Shown in pieces: positions 39,894 through 49,807 of a stretch of 64,000 nt of DNA; within the stretch, counting starts at the first letter, position 1, and the number at the start of each line of letters is the position of its first letter. The notes under the pieces were generated by a model. It saw nothing but the letters and a program-made list of their open reading frames with translations. It ran no database searches and was not told the DNA's origin. The stretch lies in contig NZ_CP075187.1 in assembly GCF_020510665.1 (NCBI RefSeq), positions 2,656,501-2,720,500 of the forward strand. The letters run 5' to 3'. Made by a program: the position numbers and the translations under genes. This DNA comes from Dechloromonas denitrificans. GTDB lineage: Bacteria > Pseudomonadota > Gammaproteobacteria > Burkholderiales > Rhodocyclaceae.

Positions 39894-40640
39894 TCAAACG
39901 GGGTTGGCCACATCGATAAACTCGCAGGCTACCCCGAACTGTTCCGCCAGATGTTCAGCCAGCGCTTTGACGCCATAACGTTCAGTTGCGTGGTGACCAG
40001 CCGCGATATACGCCACACCGCTTTCGCGCGCCAGATGGACTGTCTGCTCGGAGATCTCACCAGAAACATAGAGATCGGCACCTTGCGCAATCGCCTGCTC
40101 GAAATACCCCTGGGCACCACCGGAACACCAGGCAATGCGCTTGACCGGACGTGCGGCATCCCCGATCACCAGCGGGACTCGCTGCAACGTTTTCTCGATT
40201 TGCAGCGCAAGATCACCCAGCAAGGAGCTTTCGCCCACCCGGCCGAACCAGGCAATATCCTGCTCGCCAAAATGCCCTTCCGGCTGCCAGTTGAACATCT
40301 TGGCCAACTGCGCGTTATTCCCTAGAACCGGATGCGCATCGAGCGGCAAGTGGTAGGCAATCAGGCTCATCTCATGCTGCAGCAAAGTCCCGAGGCGCTG
40401 CTTGCGCATCCCGACCACCCGGCCATCTTCACCTTTCCAGAAATAGCCGTGGTGCACCAGGACCGCATCAGCCTGGCTGGCCACTGCTGCATCGAGCAAT
40501 GCCTGGCTGGCGGTCACCCCGGCAACGATGCGGACGACATCGTCGCGTCCTTCCACTTGCAGGCCATTTGGGCAATAATCCCTGAACTTTCCGGGCTCAA
40601 GCAGCCCATCCAGATACTTCACCAGTTCTTCACGTTTCAT
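39894..40640 (-). CDS. Nif3-like dinuclear metal centre protein (YbgI/DUF34)
   Basis: A 248-residue Nif3/YbgI-family protein. N-terminal CPNGLQVEG, the metal-ligand motif LVHHGYFW, and the late [17 protein letters not shown] with a final histidine/glutamate pair are characteristic. Family hexamers bind two metals; GTP cyclohydrolase-like or damaged-metabolite hydrolase roles are proposed but unsettled. It is divergent from the AlgW/DegS-like gene, a neighbour pair also seen in Pseudomonas. Length is typical (about 250). Confidence 0.92.
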   Translation of the reverse strand: MKREELVKYLDGLLEPGKFRDYCPNGLQVEGRDDVVRIVAGVTASQALLDAAVASQADAVLVHHGYFWKGEDGRVVGMRKQRLGTLLQHEMSLIAYHLPLDAHPVLGNNAQLAKMFNWQPEGHFGEQDIAWFGRVGESSLLGDLALQIEKTLQRVPLVIGDAARPVKRIAWCSGGAQGYFEQAIAQGADLYVSGEISEQTVHLARESGVAYIAAGHHATERYGVKALAEHLAEQFGVACEFIDVANPV

Positions 40641-40654
40641 TGATACGGTCTTTC

Positions 40655-41806
40655 ATGCAGAGGTTGTGGCTGATTTTTGCACAAACGGTAACCATCGCGG
40701 TTGCCATTCTATTTGTCGTGACCACGCTCAAACCAGAGTGGATCGGACAACGCCCGGCCGTGGTTGCCCTTCAGGAAGCGCCGCTGTCCGGTGATGGAGA
40801 AGGCCGCGCCCCTGGGTCTTACCGCGACGCCTCGCGTGCCGCACTACCATCTGTTGTGCACATTTACACAACGCAGGAAATCAAGCAGCAACGCCATCCG
40901 CTGTTCGAGGACCCCATTTTCCGTCACTTCTTCGGCGACCGCCCGGAAGGACAGGCACAGCGCAACTCCGGCCTTGGCTCGGGGGTGATTGTCAGCGCCA
41001 ACGGCTACATCCTGACCAACTACCACGTGATCGAAGCGGCTGACGATATTCAGGTTTCGCTCAATGACGGCCATACCTACAAGGCCCGGGTCGTCGGCAG
41101 CGACCCCGAATCCGATCTGGCCATCCTCCAGATCAAGGCCGACAAATTACCCGCCATCACCTTTGGCCAGATGGATAGCCTGCGCGTCGGCGATGTCGTG
41201 CTGGCCATCGGCAACCCGTTTGGCGTCGGTCAGACCGTCACCATGGGTATTGTGTCGGCACTGGGCCGCTCGCACCTGGGGATCAACACCTTCGAGAACT
41301 TCATCCAGACGGATGCGGCGATCAACCCCGGCAACTCCGGCGGAGCGCTGGTCGACGTCAATGGCAATCTGGTTGGCATCAATACGGCGATTTATTCACG
41401 CACCGGCGGCTCGCATGGCATCGGTTTCGCCATCCCGGTTTCCAGCGCCAAAAGCATCATGGAACAAATTATCCAGAACGGCACGGTAACGCGCGGCTGG
41501 ATTGGTGTCGAAGCACAGGAAATCACGGCCGAACTGGCTGAATCATTCGGACTGCCGGACACCGAAGGCGCCCTGATTGCCGGCGTCGTCCGGGGCAGCC
41601 CGGCCGACAGCGCCGGCATCCGTCCGGGAGATGTGCTGCTTGCAGTCAGCGGCAAAGCCGTCAAGGACCCGCAAGTCATGCTGGACCTGATTGCGGCACT
41701 TAAGCCCGACGAACGCTCCAGCTTCCGCCTGCGTCGCGACAAGACCATTGTCGAACTGCCGGTAAAAATCGGCAAACGCCCGCCCATGCGGCTGGAAAAG
41801 GAATAA
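40655..41806 (+). CDS. DegS/AlgW-like membrane-anchored HtrA serine protease
   Basis: A 383-residue protease. An N-terminal membrane anchor (about residues 3-25) precedes a trypsin-like domain with catalytic His (NYHVIEAADDI), Asp (SDLAILQI) and Ser (NPGNSGGALVDV), then a single PDZ domain (about 280-370; GVVRGSPADSAGIRPGDVLL). One PDZ plus a TM anchor is the DegS/AlgW layout, associated with regulated cleavage of anti-sigma factor RseA/MucA; no such factor is in the window. ATG 40655 is chosen because an upstream TTG at 40640 would overlap the divergent Nif3 start. Next gene is 4 bases downstream. Confidence 0.9.
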   Translation: MQRLWLIFAQTVTIAVAILFVVTTLKPEWIGQRPAVVALQEAPLSGDGEGRAPGSYRDASRAALPSVVHIYTTQEIKQQRHPLFEDPIFRHFFGDRPEGQAQRNSGLGSGVIVSANGYILTNYHVIEAADDIQVSLNDGHTYKARVVGSDPESDLAILQIKADKLPAITFGQMDSLRVGDVVLAIGNPFGVGQTVTMGIVSALGRSHLGINTFENFIQTDAAINPGNSGGALVDVNGNLVGINTAIYSRTGGSHGIGFAIPVSSAKSIMEQIIQNGTVTRGWIGVEAQEITAELAESFGLPDTEGALIAGVVRGSPADSAGIRPGDVLLAVSGKAVKDPQVMLDLIAALKPDERSSFRLRRDKTIVELPVKIGKRPPMRLEKE

Positions 41807-41810
41807 GGCC

Positions 41811-42614
41811 ATGTGCCAGCTGCTCGGAATGAACTGCAATGTCCCGACCGATATCTGTTTTTCGTTTACCGGCTTTCAGGCACGCGGGGGAGCGACGGAT
41901 GTGCACTCGGATGGCTGGGGAATTGCATTTTTCGAAGGCAAGGGCACGCGGATTTTTCTCGATCCACAACCGTCGTGCAGCTCGCCGATTGCCGAACTGG
42001 TTCGCGCCTACCCGATCCGTTCCAAGAATGTCATTGCGCATATCCGCAAGGCAACGCAAGGATCGATTGGTCTGGAGAACACCCATCCATTCATGCGCGA
42101 ACTTTGGGGTCGCTACTGGATCTTCGCCCACAATGGCAACCTGATCGACTTCAACCCAGTGCTCGACGGCAGCTTCATGCCCGTCGGCCTGACCGACAGC
42201 GAGCGCGCCTTCTGCTGGCTGCTCCAGCAATTGCGCCAGCAGTTTGGCAGTTGCGCCCCTGAGCACAGCCTGCTTTTTAACGCCCTCCAGAAGTTGACCG
42301 TGGAAATCGCCCGTCATGGCGAATTCAATTTCCTGCTCTCGCAAGGTGACAGCCTGTTCGCCCACGCTTCAACCAAGCTGAATTACATCGTCCGCCAGGC
42401 ACCATTTGCCCAGGCACACCTCAACGATCAGGATGTCACGGTCGACTTCAACGCGGTGACCAATCCGGAAGACCGCGTCGCGGTGATCGCGACGCAGCCA
42501 CTGACCGACAATGAATGCTGGCAGAACATGCCGGCAGGAACCTTGTGGTGGTTCGACGAGGGGCTTCCGGTGCAGACCCTGGCCACACTGCCCGGCCCGG
42601 AAAAGAAACGCTGA
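41811..42614 (+). CDS. Class II glutamine amidotransferase (YafJ-like)
   Basis: A 267-residue protein of the Ntn-hydrolase glutamine amidotransferase class. The nucleophile is Cys2 after Met removal (MCQLLGMNCN). RGGATDVHSDGWGIAFFE, HIRKATQGSIGLENTHPF and WIFAHNGNL mark the substrate pocket. No synthetase domain is attached, as in YafJ. The partner or acceptor is unknown. It starts 4 bases after the protease gene and converges on tatC with no gap. Confidence 0.9.
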   Translation: MCQLLGMNCNVPTDICFSFTGFQARGGATDVHSDGWGIAFFEGKGTRIFLDPQPSCSSPIAELVRAYPIRSKNVIAHIRKATQGSIGLENTHPFMRELWGRYWIFAHNGNLIDFNPVLDGSFMPVGLTDSERAFCWLLQQLRQQFGSCAPEHSLLFNALQKLTVEIARHGEFNFLLSQGDSLFAHASTKLNYIVRQAPFAQAHLNDQDVTVDFNAVTNPEDRVAVIATQPLTDNECWQNMPAGTLWWFDEGLPVQTLATLPGPEKKR

Positions 42615-43439
42615 TTACTTGCCGGAAAGATTGCGGAACGCTTCTTCCGCCTTGTCCATCTCGCCAGCCAAATCTTCCTGCTGCCCGGCGTTGACCGCAG
42701 CAGGCCCGGAAACCAGACGGGATGCAAGAATGCCAAGCTCGTAGAGCAGGCACATCGGAATCGCCAGCGCCAATTGCGAAACGACATCCGGTGGCGTTAC
42801 CACGGCGGCCACGACAAAAGCACCGACGATGAAATAAGAGCGCCATTCCTTGAGCTTTTCGACGGTCACAACCCCCAACTTGACCAGCACGACCAAAGCA
42901 ACCGGCACCTCAAAGGCCAGGCCAAAGGCCAGGAACATGGTCATCACAAAAGACAGGTAGGCTTCGATATCCGGCGCCGGCGTAATGCTCTTGGGCGCAA
43001 AACTTGATATGAAATGAAACACCTGGCCGAAAACAAAGAAATAACAGAAAGACATGCCGAGCACGAAAAGCAGCGTACTGGAAATGATCAGCGGTACGCC
43101 CAGGCGTTTTTCATGGGCGTAGAGGCCCGGCGCAATGAAAGCCCAGGCTTGATAAAGGATGAACGGCAAGGCAAGCACAAAAGCCACCATGGCCGTGACC
43201 TTGAGCGGCACCATGAAGGGCGTGATGACACCGATCGCCACCATCTTCGTACCTTCGGGCAAGGCTTGCGTCAGCGGCGCAGCCAGCATGTCGTAAATCT
43301 CTCCCGGACCGGGGTAGAAACAGAGCACGCCAAGCATGACCGCAACAGCAATCAGGCTGCGCAGCAGACGATCGCGCAGTTCCACCAGGTGCGAGATAAA
43401 CGACTCTTCTGCCGTTGCGTTTTCTTGAGCGTCGTTCAT
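42615..43439 (-). CDS. tatC: Sec-independent protein translocase TatC
   Basis: A 274-residue six-helix inner-membrane subunit that binds twin-arginine signal peptides. Conserved stretches include FISHLVELRDRLLRSL at the cytoplasmic N-terminus, FVLALPFILYQAWAFIAPGLY, the first-loop EKRLGVPLI and FGLAFEVPVALV. It overlaps tatB by 4 bases. Order tatA-tatB-tatC follows hisIE and the HIT gene, as in many betaproteobacteria. Confidence 0.96.
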   Translation of the reverse strand: MNDAQENATAEESFISHLVELRDRLLRSLIAVAVMLGVLCFYPGPGEIYDMLAAPLTQALPEGTKMVAIGVITPFMVPLKVTAMVAFVLALPFILYQAWAFIAPGLYAHEKRLGVPLIISSTLLFVLGMSFCYFFVFGQVFHFISSFAPKSITPAPDIEAYLSFVMTMFLAFGLAFEVPVALVVLVKLGVVTVEKLKEWRSYFIVGAFVVAAVVTPPDVVSQLALAIPMCLLYELGILASRLVSGPAAVNAGQQEDLAGEMDKAEEAFRNLSGK

Positions 43440-43804
43440 GCCACTGGTTTATTCATTGTTTCGGACAGCAATGGCGTCTCCGACGAAACCGCCGAAGCCG
43501 CAGATTCAACTTCCGCCGCCACAGACTGTACCGGCGTCTCAACCACACTGCGTGCCGCATCGAACTCCTGCCGCACGGAGCTTTCCAGCGAACGGGCAGA
43601 CTCGGTCACCTGCGATTGCAGTTTCTTCAGCTCATCAAGCTGAATCTCCCGATTGATGTCCGATTTGACATCATTGACGTAGCGCTGGGCGCGACCAAGC
43701 AGATGGCCGAGTGTCCGGGCCACTTTGGGCAAGCGCTCCGGGCCGATGACAACCAGCGCGACGATCGCGATGACGATGAGTTCAGAAAAACCGATATCGA
43801 ACAT
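43436..43804 (-). CDS. tatB: Sec-independent protein translocase TatB
   Basis: A 122-residue protein with N-terminal MFDIGFSELIVIAIVALVVIG helix and the following PERLPKVARTLGHLLGRAQRYVNDVK amphipathic segment split by a short turn, then a long charged tail. The Glu in FSELI is the TatB hallmark. It partners TatC in recognising twin-arginine precursors. It starts 78 bases after tatA and overlaps tatC by 4 bases. Confidence 0.95.
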   Translation of the reverse strand: MFDIGFSELIVIAIVALVVIGPERLPKVARTLGHLLGRAQRYVNDVKSDINREIQLDELKKLQSQVTESARSLESSVRQEFDAARSVVETPVQSVAAEVESAASAVSSETPLLSETMNKPVA

Positions 43805-43882
43805 AAAAGATAACCAGCATCAGGGATCGTGTGATCAACCGGCAGAACTGGCAGTATCGCCATCCGCCGCAGATCGATCCGC

Positions 43883-44116
43883 TCAGCTCTTGGTTTTTTC
43901 CTTTACTTCGACGTCAATCGTCTGGCCGCTAACTTGCTGAGCCGGCTTGGCTTCTTCTGCAGGCTTGTCAGAGGCGGTCGCCTCTTTCATGCCGTCCTTG
44001 AATCCCTTCACGGCGCCGCCCAGATCCTGGCCGACATTGCGCAGCTTCTTGGTACCGAATACGAGCATGACGATGACCAGTACGATCAGCCAGTGCCAAA
44101 TGGAAAAACTGCCCAT
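43883..44116 (-). CDS. tatA: Sec-independent protein translocase TatA
   Basis: A 77-residue protein with one N-terminal helix ([17 protein letters not shown]) and the amphipathic [22 protein letters not shown], followed by a short variable tail with lysines and glutamates. This is the pore-forming Tat component. It follows the HIT gene by 9 bases. Confidence 0.95.
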   Translation of the reverse strand: MGSFSIWHWLIVLVIVMLVFGTKKLRNVGQDLGGAVKGFKDGMKEATASDKPAEEAKPAQQVSGQTIDVEVKEKTKS

Positions 44117-44125
44117 GGATATCTC

Positions 44126-44476
44126 CTAGATACGTTTGAGCATCGGACCCACAGGGTCCGTACCGCCCACGATATGTGCGTGCAGATGCGGCACTTCCTG
44201 CTGCCCCACCCGACCTGTATTGATGATGACACGAAAGCCATCGGCACTGCCTTGACTGCAGGCAATTTCATTGGCCTTGGCCAGAATGCGGCCAAGCACC
44301 AGGGTATCGTCTACGCCTGCGGTCGACAGCGAAGTAATGTGCTTTTTCGGGATCACCAGCACATGCACCGGACGCAGGGGATTGATGTCATTGAAAGCGA
44401 GGATTTCCTCATCTTCATAGACTGTGCTGGCCGGAATTTCTCCGCGAACGATCCTGCAGAAAATACAGTCGCTCAC
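44126..44476 (-). CDS. HIT family protein (HinT-like)
   Basis: A 116-residue histidine-triad nucleotide-binding protein. CIFCRIVRGEIPAS at the N-terminus and VPHLHAHIVGG (the histidine triad) at the C-terminal end are clear. HinT enzymes hydrolyse adenosine phosphoramidates. Start overlaps hisE stop by 4 bases; tatA follows. This hisE-hinT-tatA order is conserved in the group. Confidence 0.93.
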   Translation of the reverse strand: MSDCIFCRIVRGEIPASTVYEDEEILAFNDINPLRPVHVLVIPKKHITSLSTAGVDDTLVLGRILAKANEIACSQGSADGFRVIINTGRVGQQEVPHLHAHIVGGTDPVGPMLKRI

Positions 44477-44799
44477 TTCGCGCCCCGGGCAGCCTTTTCG
44501 TCGATACCGGAGATTCCTTCACGACGACGCATTTCCTGCGACACGTCTTCGATGGTCAGGCCATAAAAGGCGAGCAGAACCAGAACGTGATAAATGACGT
44601 CGGTCGATTCCCAGACGATTTTCAGGCGCTTGCCTTCCTTGCCGGCCATGATCAATTCGGCACATTCCTCGCCGATTTTTTTCAGGATCGAATCCGGGCC
44701 TTCAGAGAAAAGCTTGGCGGTGTAGGATTTTTCCGGGTCGGCATTGCGGCGCGAGGCCAGCGTTTCGGACAACCGGTGCAGGATGTCATGCGTGCTCAT
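44473..44799 (-). CDS. hisE: Phosphoribosyl-ATP diphosphatase
   Basis: A 108-residue MazG-like enzyme carrying out the second step of histidine synthesis. LHRLSETLASRR, SYTAKLFSEGPDSILKKIGEE, CAELIMAGKE and ESTDVIYHVLVLLAFYGL match HisE, with the EExxE metal motif. It is a separate gene, unlike the HisIE fusion of enterics. It overlaps hisI and the HIT gene by 4 bases each. Confidence 0.95.
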   Translation of the reverse strand: MSTHDILHRLSETLASRRNADPEKSYTAKLFSEGPDSILKKIGEECAELIMAGKEGKRLKIVWESTDVIYHVLVLLAFYGLTIEDVSQEMRRREGISGIDEKAARGAK

Positions 44800-45197
44800 T
44801 TTGCGTAAATTTCCTTAGGGTCTTTCAAAACCGGATCAACGGGAACCCAGCGATTCCCCTGCAACTCATTGAAAAAGCAGCTTTCCCGGCCGGTATGACA
44901 AGCAATGCCACCGACCTGTTCAATTTCCAGCAACAATACATCACCGTCACAATCGGTACGAATCGAGGCGACCTTCTGAAAGTGCCCGGATTCCTCACCT
45001 TTGCGCCACAGGCGTTTGCGGGAGCGCGACCAGTATACCGCGTTGCCGGACTTGACCGTTTCCTGCAGCGAATCGTGATTCATGTAGGCAAACATCACGA
45101 CACGCCCATGTTCATCCTGAGCGATCGCCGGAATCATGCCGTCGGCGTCCCATTTGAGGGCAGCCAGCCAGTCGAGATTGTTGTCGAGATCGCTCAC
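44796..45197 (-). CDS. hisI: Phosphoribosyl-AMP cyclohydrolase
   Basis: A 133-residue zinc enzyme performing the third step. [48 protein letters not shown] and [11 protein letters not shown] (zinc and catalytic residues) are visible. 4-base overlaps to hisF and hisE show a compact operon. Confidence 0.95.
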   Translation of the reverse strand: MSDLDNNLDWLAALKWDADGMIPAIAQDEHGRVVMFAYMNHDSLQETVKSGNAVYWSRSRKRLWRKGEESGHFQKVASIRTDCDGDVLLLEIEQVGGIACHTGRESCFFNELQGNRWVPVDPVLKDPKEIYAK

Positions 45198-45952
45198 AGC
45201 CGGACTTCGATACCGCGCGAAGCCATGTATTCCTTGGCCTGGCGCACTGTGTATTCGCCAAAGTGGAAAATCGAGGCAGCGAGGACGGCATCGGCCCGGC
45301 CCTCTGAAACGCCATCGGCCAGATGCTGCAGATTGCCGACGCCACCGGAAGCGATCACCGGAATACTGACTGCATCGGAGACGGCACGGGTCAAAGCCAG
45401 GTCGAAACCGTTTTTGGTACCGTCACGATCCATGCTGGTCAGCAGGATTTCACCCGCCCCCAGAGCCGCAACCTTTTTGGCCCATTCGATGACATCGAGA
45501 CCGGTATTGTTGCGACCGCCATGGGTAAACACATTCCACTGGCCCGGCGCAGTCTGCTTGGCATCAATCGCCACGACGATGCACTGCGAACCGACCTTGC
45601 TCGACGCATTAAAGACCAGCTCCGGGTCGTTGACCGCAGCAGTATTCATCGAAACCTTGTCGGCTCCGGCATTGAGCAGGCGACGGACATCTTCAACCTT
45701 GCGCACGCCACCGCCGACGGTCAGCGGAATGAAAACCTGTTCGGCACAGGCTTCGACGATGTGCAGAATGATGTCGCGCTGATCGGACGAAGCGGTGATG
45801 TCGAGAAAAGTGACTTCGTCGGCGCCCTGCTCGTTGTAGCGGCGGGCAATCTCGATCGGGTCACCGGCATCGCGCAGGCCGACAAAATTGGTTCCCTTGA
45901 CGACGCGGCCAGCCGTGACGTCAAGACAGGGAATGATCCGTTTAGCCAGCAT
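45194..45952 (-). CDS. hisF: Imidazole glycerol phosphate synthase cyclase subunit
   Basis: A 252-residue TIM-barrel. [19 protein letters not shown], the catalytic Asp in IIPCLDV and in [13 protein letters not shown], and [14 protein letters not shown] are present. HisF uses ammonia from HisH to make imidazole glycerol phosphate and AICAR. It adjoins hisA with a one-base overlap and overlaps hisI by 4. Confidence 0.97.
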   Translation of the reverse strand: MLAKRIIPCLDVTAGRVVKGTNFVGLRDAGDPIEIARRYNEQGADEVTFLDITASSDQRDIILHIVEACAEQVFIPLTVGGGVRKVEDVRRLLNAGADKVSMNTAAVNDPELVFNASSKVGSQCIVVAIDAKQTAPGQWNVFTHGGRNNTGLDVIEWAKKVAALGAGEILLTSMDRDGTKNGFDLALTRAVSDAVSIPVIASGGVGNLQHLADGVSEGRADAVLAASIFHFGEYTVRQAKEYMASRGIEVRL

Positions 45953-46692
45953 CAGGCGCCCAACTCGTCAGCCAGGCTTTGCGCGGCCTTGAAGTCGAGC
46001 GAACCGTCATACACGGCACGACCGGCAATGGTGCCAACCACACCTTCGCCCTCAACGGCGCACAACGCGCGGATGTCGTCGAGGTTGGTCAGGCCGCCGG
46101 AAGCGATGACCGGAATGGTCAGGGCCTGAGCCAGACGCACGGTAGCATCGATATTGAGGCCGGTCAGCATGCCGTCACGGCCGATATCGGTGTAGATGAT
46201 CGACTCGACGCCGTAATCTTCGTATTTTTTGGCCAGATCGACGACATCATGCCCGGTCAGTTTGGACCAGCCGTCAGTCGCCACCTTGCCGTCCTTGGCA
46301 TCGAGTCCAACGATGATGTGACCGGGGAAGGCTGTACAGGCATCATGCAGGAAACCGGGGTTCTTGACCGCTGCCGTACCGATGATGACATAGGTCAAGC
46401 CACCATCCAGACAAGCTTCGATGGTGTCGAGATCGCGAATGCCACCGCCGAGCTGGACGGGAATGTCGGTACCGACTTCGGCCAGGATCGCCTTGATGGC
46501 TGCCGCGTTTTTCGGCTTGCCGGCAAAAGCACCGTTCAGGTCGACCAGATGCAGGCGTCGGGCGCCCTGGGCAACCCAGTGACGTGCCATTTCGGCGGGA
46601 CTATCGGAAAAAACAGTGGCTTGTTCCATCAGGCCCTGTTTCAGACGGACACATTGGCCGTCCTTCAGATCAATGGCGGGAATAATCAGCAT
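45952..46692 (-). CDS. hisA: ProFAR isomerase
   Basis: A 246-residue TIM-barrel isomerase. [20 protein letters not shown], the catalytic aspartates in PAIDLKDG and in [13 protein letters not shown], and [14 protein letters not shown] are diagnostic. It lies between hisH (35-base gap) and hisF. Confidence 0.97.
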   Translation of the reverse strand: MLIIPAIDLKDGQCVRLKQGLMEQATVFSDSPAEMARHWVAQGARRLHLVDLNGAFAGKPKNAAAIKAILAEVGTDIPVQLGGGIRDLDTIEACLDGGLTYVIIGTAAVKNPGFLHDACTAFPGHIIVGLDAKDGKVATDGWSKLTGHDVVDLAKKYEDYGVESIIYTDIGRDGMLTGLNIDATVRLAQALTIPVIASGGLTNLDDIRALCAVEGEGVVGTIAGRAVYDGSLDFKAAQSLADELGA

Positions 46693-46727
46693 GGGATATC
46701 AGGTGATGTGAAAGTTCGAGAAGGCGC

Positions 46728-47360
46728 TCAGGGGCGCCATTCGACAAAATTCTTCAAAAGCTGCAAGCCATCGCGGGCGCTTTTTTCAGGGTGAAATTGA
46801 ACCGCAAAGATATTATCCCGGCCCACTGCACAGGTAAAGGGGATGCCGTAGTCGCAAGTTCCCGTGGTCAGGGCCGGATCGACATGCTGCACGCAGTAGC
46901 TGTGCACAAAATAGAAGCGCGAGCGGTCGGCGATCCCGGACCATAGCGCATGCGGCGTCTGGCTGACTTCATTCCAGCCCATGTGCGGCACCTTGAGGCG
47001 AGCACCGTCGCGGTCGACCATCCGGTCGGCTGGAAAACGCTTGACCTCACCGGGGAAGATGCCGAGTCCGGCCACATCGCCCTCTTCGCTGTGTTCGAAG
47101 AGCATCTGCTCACCAACGCAAATACCGAGGAAAGGCTTGTCTTTGGCGGCTTGCAGGACAGCGCCGCGCAAGCCGCGCGCTTCGAGTTCGCGCATGCAGT
47201 CCGGCATCGCGCCCTGGCCGGGAAAGACCACGCGCTCAGCCGCAGCCACGACAGCCGGATCGGCCGTCACGATGACCGGTTTGCCGCCGGCGACGTGCTC
47301 AAGTGCTTTCGACACGGAGCGCAGATTGCCCATGCCATAGTCGATGACAACGATGCTCAC
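46728..47360 (-). CDS. hisH: Imidazole glycerol phosphate synthase glutaminase subunit
   Basis: A 210-residue class I glutamine amidotransferase. [18 protein letters not shown], the nucleophile in [10 protein letters not shown] (Cys of the GxCxG-type loop) and the catalytic His/Glu in [13 protein letters not shown] are intact. It supplies ammonia to HisF. It overlaps hisB by 4 bases. Confidence 0.96.
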   Translation of the reverse strand: MSIVVIDYGMGNLRSVSKALEHVAGGKPVIVTADPAVVAAAERVVFPGQGAMPDCMRELEARGLRGAVLQAAKDKPFLGICVGEQMLFEHSEEGDVAGLGIFPGEVKRFPADRMVDRDGARLKVPHMGWNEVSQTPHALWSGIADRSRFYFVHSYCVQHVDPALTTGTCDYGIPFTCAVGRDNIFAVQFHPEKSARDGLQLLKNFVEWRP

Positions 47361-47944
47361 AGCGAGCCTTTCGTCGATGGCATCAAGCCGGCCATGCGCT
47401 CATCTGGCGTGACCGCCATGCGCAGTGCCCGACCGAAGGCCTTGAAGATGGTTTCTGCCTGATGGTGCGCGTTCTTGCCGCGCAGATTGTCGATATGCAG
47501 CGTCATCCCGGCGTGATTAACCAGGCCGTGGAAAAATTCGCTGAACAGATCGACATCGAAGGTGCCGATCACGGCACGCGTGAAATCGACATGCATTTCC
47601 AGCCCGGGACGACCGGAAAGATCGATCACGACACGCGACAGCGCTTCATCGAGCGGCACATAGCTGTGGCCGTAGCGGGTCAGCCCCTTCTTGTCGCCCC
47701 AGGCCTTGGCCAGCGCCTGGCCCAGCGTGATGCCGAGATCTTCAACAGTGTGATGCGCATCGATATGCAAATCGCCGACTGCCTTGACGTCGAGATCGAT
47801 CATCCCGTGACGGGCGATCTGGTCGAGCATGTGATCGAGAAAAGGAACGCCGGTGGCAAATTTGCCCTGACCGGTGCCATCGAGATCGAGACGCACGGTA
47901 ATCTGCGTCTCCAGCGTGTTACGGGTAATTTCGGCTTGCCGCAT
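47357..47944 (-). CDS. hisB: Imidazoleglycerol-phosphate dehydratase
   Basis: A 195-residue monofunctional dehydratase. [54 protein letters not shown] and [17 protein letters not shown] (manganese histidines) are all present. The histidinol-phosphatase domain found in E. coli HisB is absent, as expected in betaproteobacteria. It is the first gene of the minus-strand hisBHAFIE run; the divergent hisC is 80 bases away. Confidence 0.97.
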   Translation of the reverse strand: MRQAEITRNTLETQITVRLDLDGTGQGKFATGVPFLDHMLDQIARHGMIDLDVKAVGDLHIDAHHTVEDLGITLGQALAKAWGDKKGLTRYGHSYVPLDEALSRVVIDLSGRPGLEMHVDFTRAVIGTFDVDLFSEFFHGLVNHAGMTLHIDNLRGKNAHHQAETIFKAFGRALRMAVTPDERMAGLMPSTKGSL

Positions 47945-48024
47945 GGGTAAAGGCTGGAAAAGGCTTTTGAATGGAGGGCCATGATACCATTTCGCCCACC
48001 TTTTAAGCCTTCCGTGAAAACCCC

Positions 48025-49095
48025 ATGAGTCGTTTCTGGAGCCAGGTCGTCCGCGACCTCACCCCCTACGTGCCGGGCGAACAGCCCAAGATCGCCAACC
48101 TGATCAAGCTGAACACCAACGAGAACCCCTATCCGCCCTCTCCACGGGCGCTGGCGGCGATCCAGGCCGAGCTCGACGGTGATGCGGCACGCCTGCGTCT
48201 TTACCCGGACCCGAACGCCGACCTGCTCAAGGCGGCCATCGCCAAGACACACGGCATCGTGCCGCAGCAAGTCTTTGTCGGCAATGGTTCCGACGAAGTC
48301 CTGGCACATGTTTTCATGGCCCTGCTCAAGCACGAGCAGGCAATTCTCTTTCCGGACATCACCTACAGCTTTTACCCGGTGTATTGCGGCCTCTACGGCA
48401 TCGAGTATCAAACCGTGGCGCTGGCCGAGAATTTCACGATCAATCCGGACGATTACCGCGGTCGACCGAACGGCGGGATCATTTTCCCCAACCCCAACGC
48501 ACCGACCGGCTGCCTGTTGGCGCTCGACGCAATTGAAGCAATGCTCAAGGCCAATCCGGATTCCGTCGTGGTGGTCGATGAAGCCTATGTCGATTTTGGC
48601 GGCGAAAGCGCCATCCCGCTGATCAATCGCTACGACAACCTGCTGGTCGTGCACACCCTCTCCAAATCACGCTCGCTGGCCGGCTTGCGCGTTGGCTTTG
48701 CGGCCGGCCATCCAGCCCTGATCGAAGCGCTGGAGCGGGTCAAGAACAGTTTCAACTCCTACCCGCTCGACCGCGTTGCCATTGTTGCTGCCGTGGCCGC
48801 GATGGAAGACCGTGCTTATTTCGAGCAATGCTGCCAGGCCGTTATTGCCACCCGGGATGCGTTGACCGCAGCACTCGGCAAACTCGGCTTCGAAGTCCTG
48901 CCCTCCGCCGCCAACTTCATTTTTGCCCGTCATCCGCAAAAAGATGCAGCAGAACTGGCCAAGGCATTGCGCGACAAGAGCATCATCGTCCGCCACTTCA
49001 AATTGCCCCGCATCGACCAATTCCTGCGCATCACCGTCGGCACGGACACCGAATGCCAGGCACTCGGTGATGCACTTCAGCAGATCATCGGCTGA
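48025..49095 (+). CDS. hisC: Histidinol-phosphate aminotransferase
   Basis: A 356-residue PLP enzyme of fold type [38 protein letters not shown] and [16 protein letters not shown] (PLP lysine) are clear. HisC converts imidazole acetol phosphate to histidinol phosphate. In contrast to all other his genes in the window it is on the plus strand. In related genomes it lies between hisD and hisB in the same direction, so it seems locally inverted together with the next small gene. Confidence 0.95.
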   Translation: MSRFWSQVVRDLTPYVPGEQPKIANLIKLNTNENPYPPSPRALAAIQAELDGDAARLRLYPDPNADLLKAAIAKTHGIVPQQVFVGNGSDEVLAHVFMALLKHEQAILFPDITYSFYPVYCGLYGIEYQTVALAENFTINPDDYRGRPNGGIIFPNPNAPTGCLLALDAIEAMLKANPDSVVVVDEAYVDFGGESAIPLINRYDNLLVVHTLSKSRSLAGLRVGFAAGHPALIEALERVKNSFNSYPLDRVAIVAAVAAMEDRAYFEQCCQAVIATRDALTAALGKLGFEVLPSAANFIFARHPQKDAAELAKALRDKSIIVRHFKLPRIDQFLRITVGTDTECQALGDALQQIIG

Positions 49096-49100
49096 AATCC

Positions 49101-49313
49101 GTGAGCACCCTCTGGAAACGCCCGGACGGCAGCATTGTTGCCTGCACCGAGAAAATCAAGGTCCTGCGCGAAAACCTCGAAGAGCTCCGGCAAATGGCGC
49201 AGGACGCCTTTGAGGATGCGCTGCTGATGGAGTGCGATGAAAGCCAGATCCGCGCCGTCTTTCAGGACGTCATCGCCCAGCTGAACAACCCGTACAACCC
49301 GCCGTCCGACTGA
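49101..49313 (+). CDS. Small conserved-looking hypothetical protein after hisC
   Basis: A 70-residue protein starting at GTG 49101, 5 bases after the hisC stop. It is predicted helical in the middle (EKIKVLRENLEELRQMAQDA) and acidic, with one DECD-like stretch (MECDESQIRAVFQDVI). There is no membrane segment or signal peptide. I do not recognise a family. Close spacing suggests co-transcription with hisC, and codon use resembles its neighbours. A role is not assigned. Confidence 0.6.
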   Translation: MSTLWKRPDGSIVACTEKIKVLRENLEELRQMAQDAFEDALLMECDESQIRAVFQDVIAQLNNPYNPPSD

Positions 49314-49335
49314 CTTTCAACGCAGCAAACAAAGC

Positions 49336-49665
49336 TCAGGCAAATTCATCGACATTGCCGCCCAGCGCACCGCTGGCAGCCTTGGCCGTAGCCCCCTGAG
49401 ACTGACCAGCCGCTGCACCGGCGCTCGTCGTTTGGGAGGACTTGCTCTGCCCGGCGCTCTGTTGGGCAATTTTGGCCTCAAGCTGAGCGATTTGAGCCTT
49501 GATTTGCGCAACTTCCTTCGCACCTTCTTCAGTCGACGCGTTTTTCTCGGCCTGCACCAGCCGTTTCTGCAGCATCAGCAGCTGCTTTTCCAGGACCTCC
49601 AGTTGCGAGTTCCCCGTCCCTGATGCAACAGCTTGCGTGTTGCTTGCGTTAATCGCGGTGACCAT
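49336..49665 (-). CDS. FlxA-like coiled-coil protein
   Basis: A 109-residue protein with a short N-terminus (MVTAINASNTQ), a coiled-coil segment (about residues 25-70; LEVLEKQLLMLQKRLVQAEK and IKAQIAQLEAKIAQQ) and a low-complexity Gln/Ser/Ala tail. It resembles the FlxA-like family of unknown function. The start at 49665 is preferred, since the region up to 49725 is out of character and may be non-coding. It lies alone between hisC and the chromate transporter genes. Confidence 0.55.
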   Translation of the reverse strand: MVTAINASNTQAVASGTGNSQLEVLEKQLLMLQKRLVQAEKNASTEEGAKEVAQIKAQIAQLEAKIAQQSAGQSKSSQTTSAGAAAGQSQGATAKAASGALGGNVDEFA

Positions 49666-49807
49666 GATTTTTTCAGCCCTTGTCGATATCCCGGAAAAGT
49701 CGGCTCGAAACAAACGAACCGACAAACAATTCCCACACCCAGGTTATCGGCCAAAGCAGCCAAAACATCACGGCCAGGGGGTGTAAAACACTGTAAAGAC
49801 GTACGTT

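Noticed and set aside
49666..49725. N-terminal extension of the FlxA-like protein
   Set aside because: The extra 20 residues are unlike the rest of the protein and no ribosome-binding site precedes 49725.
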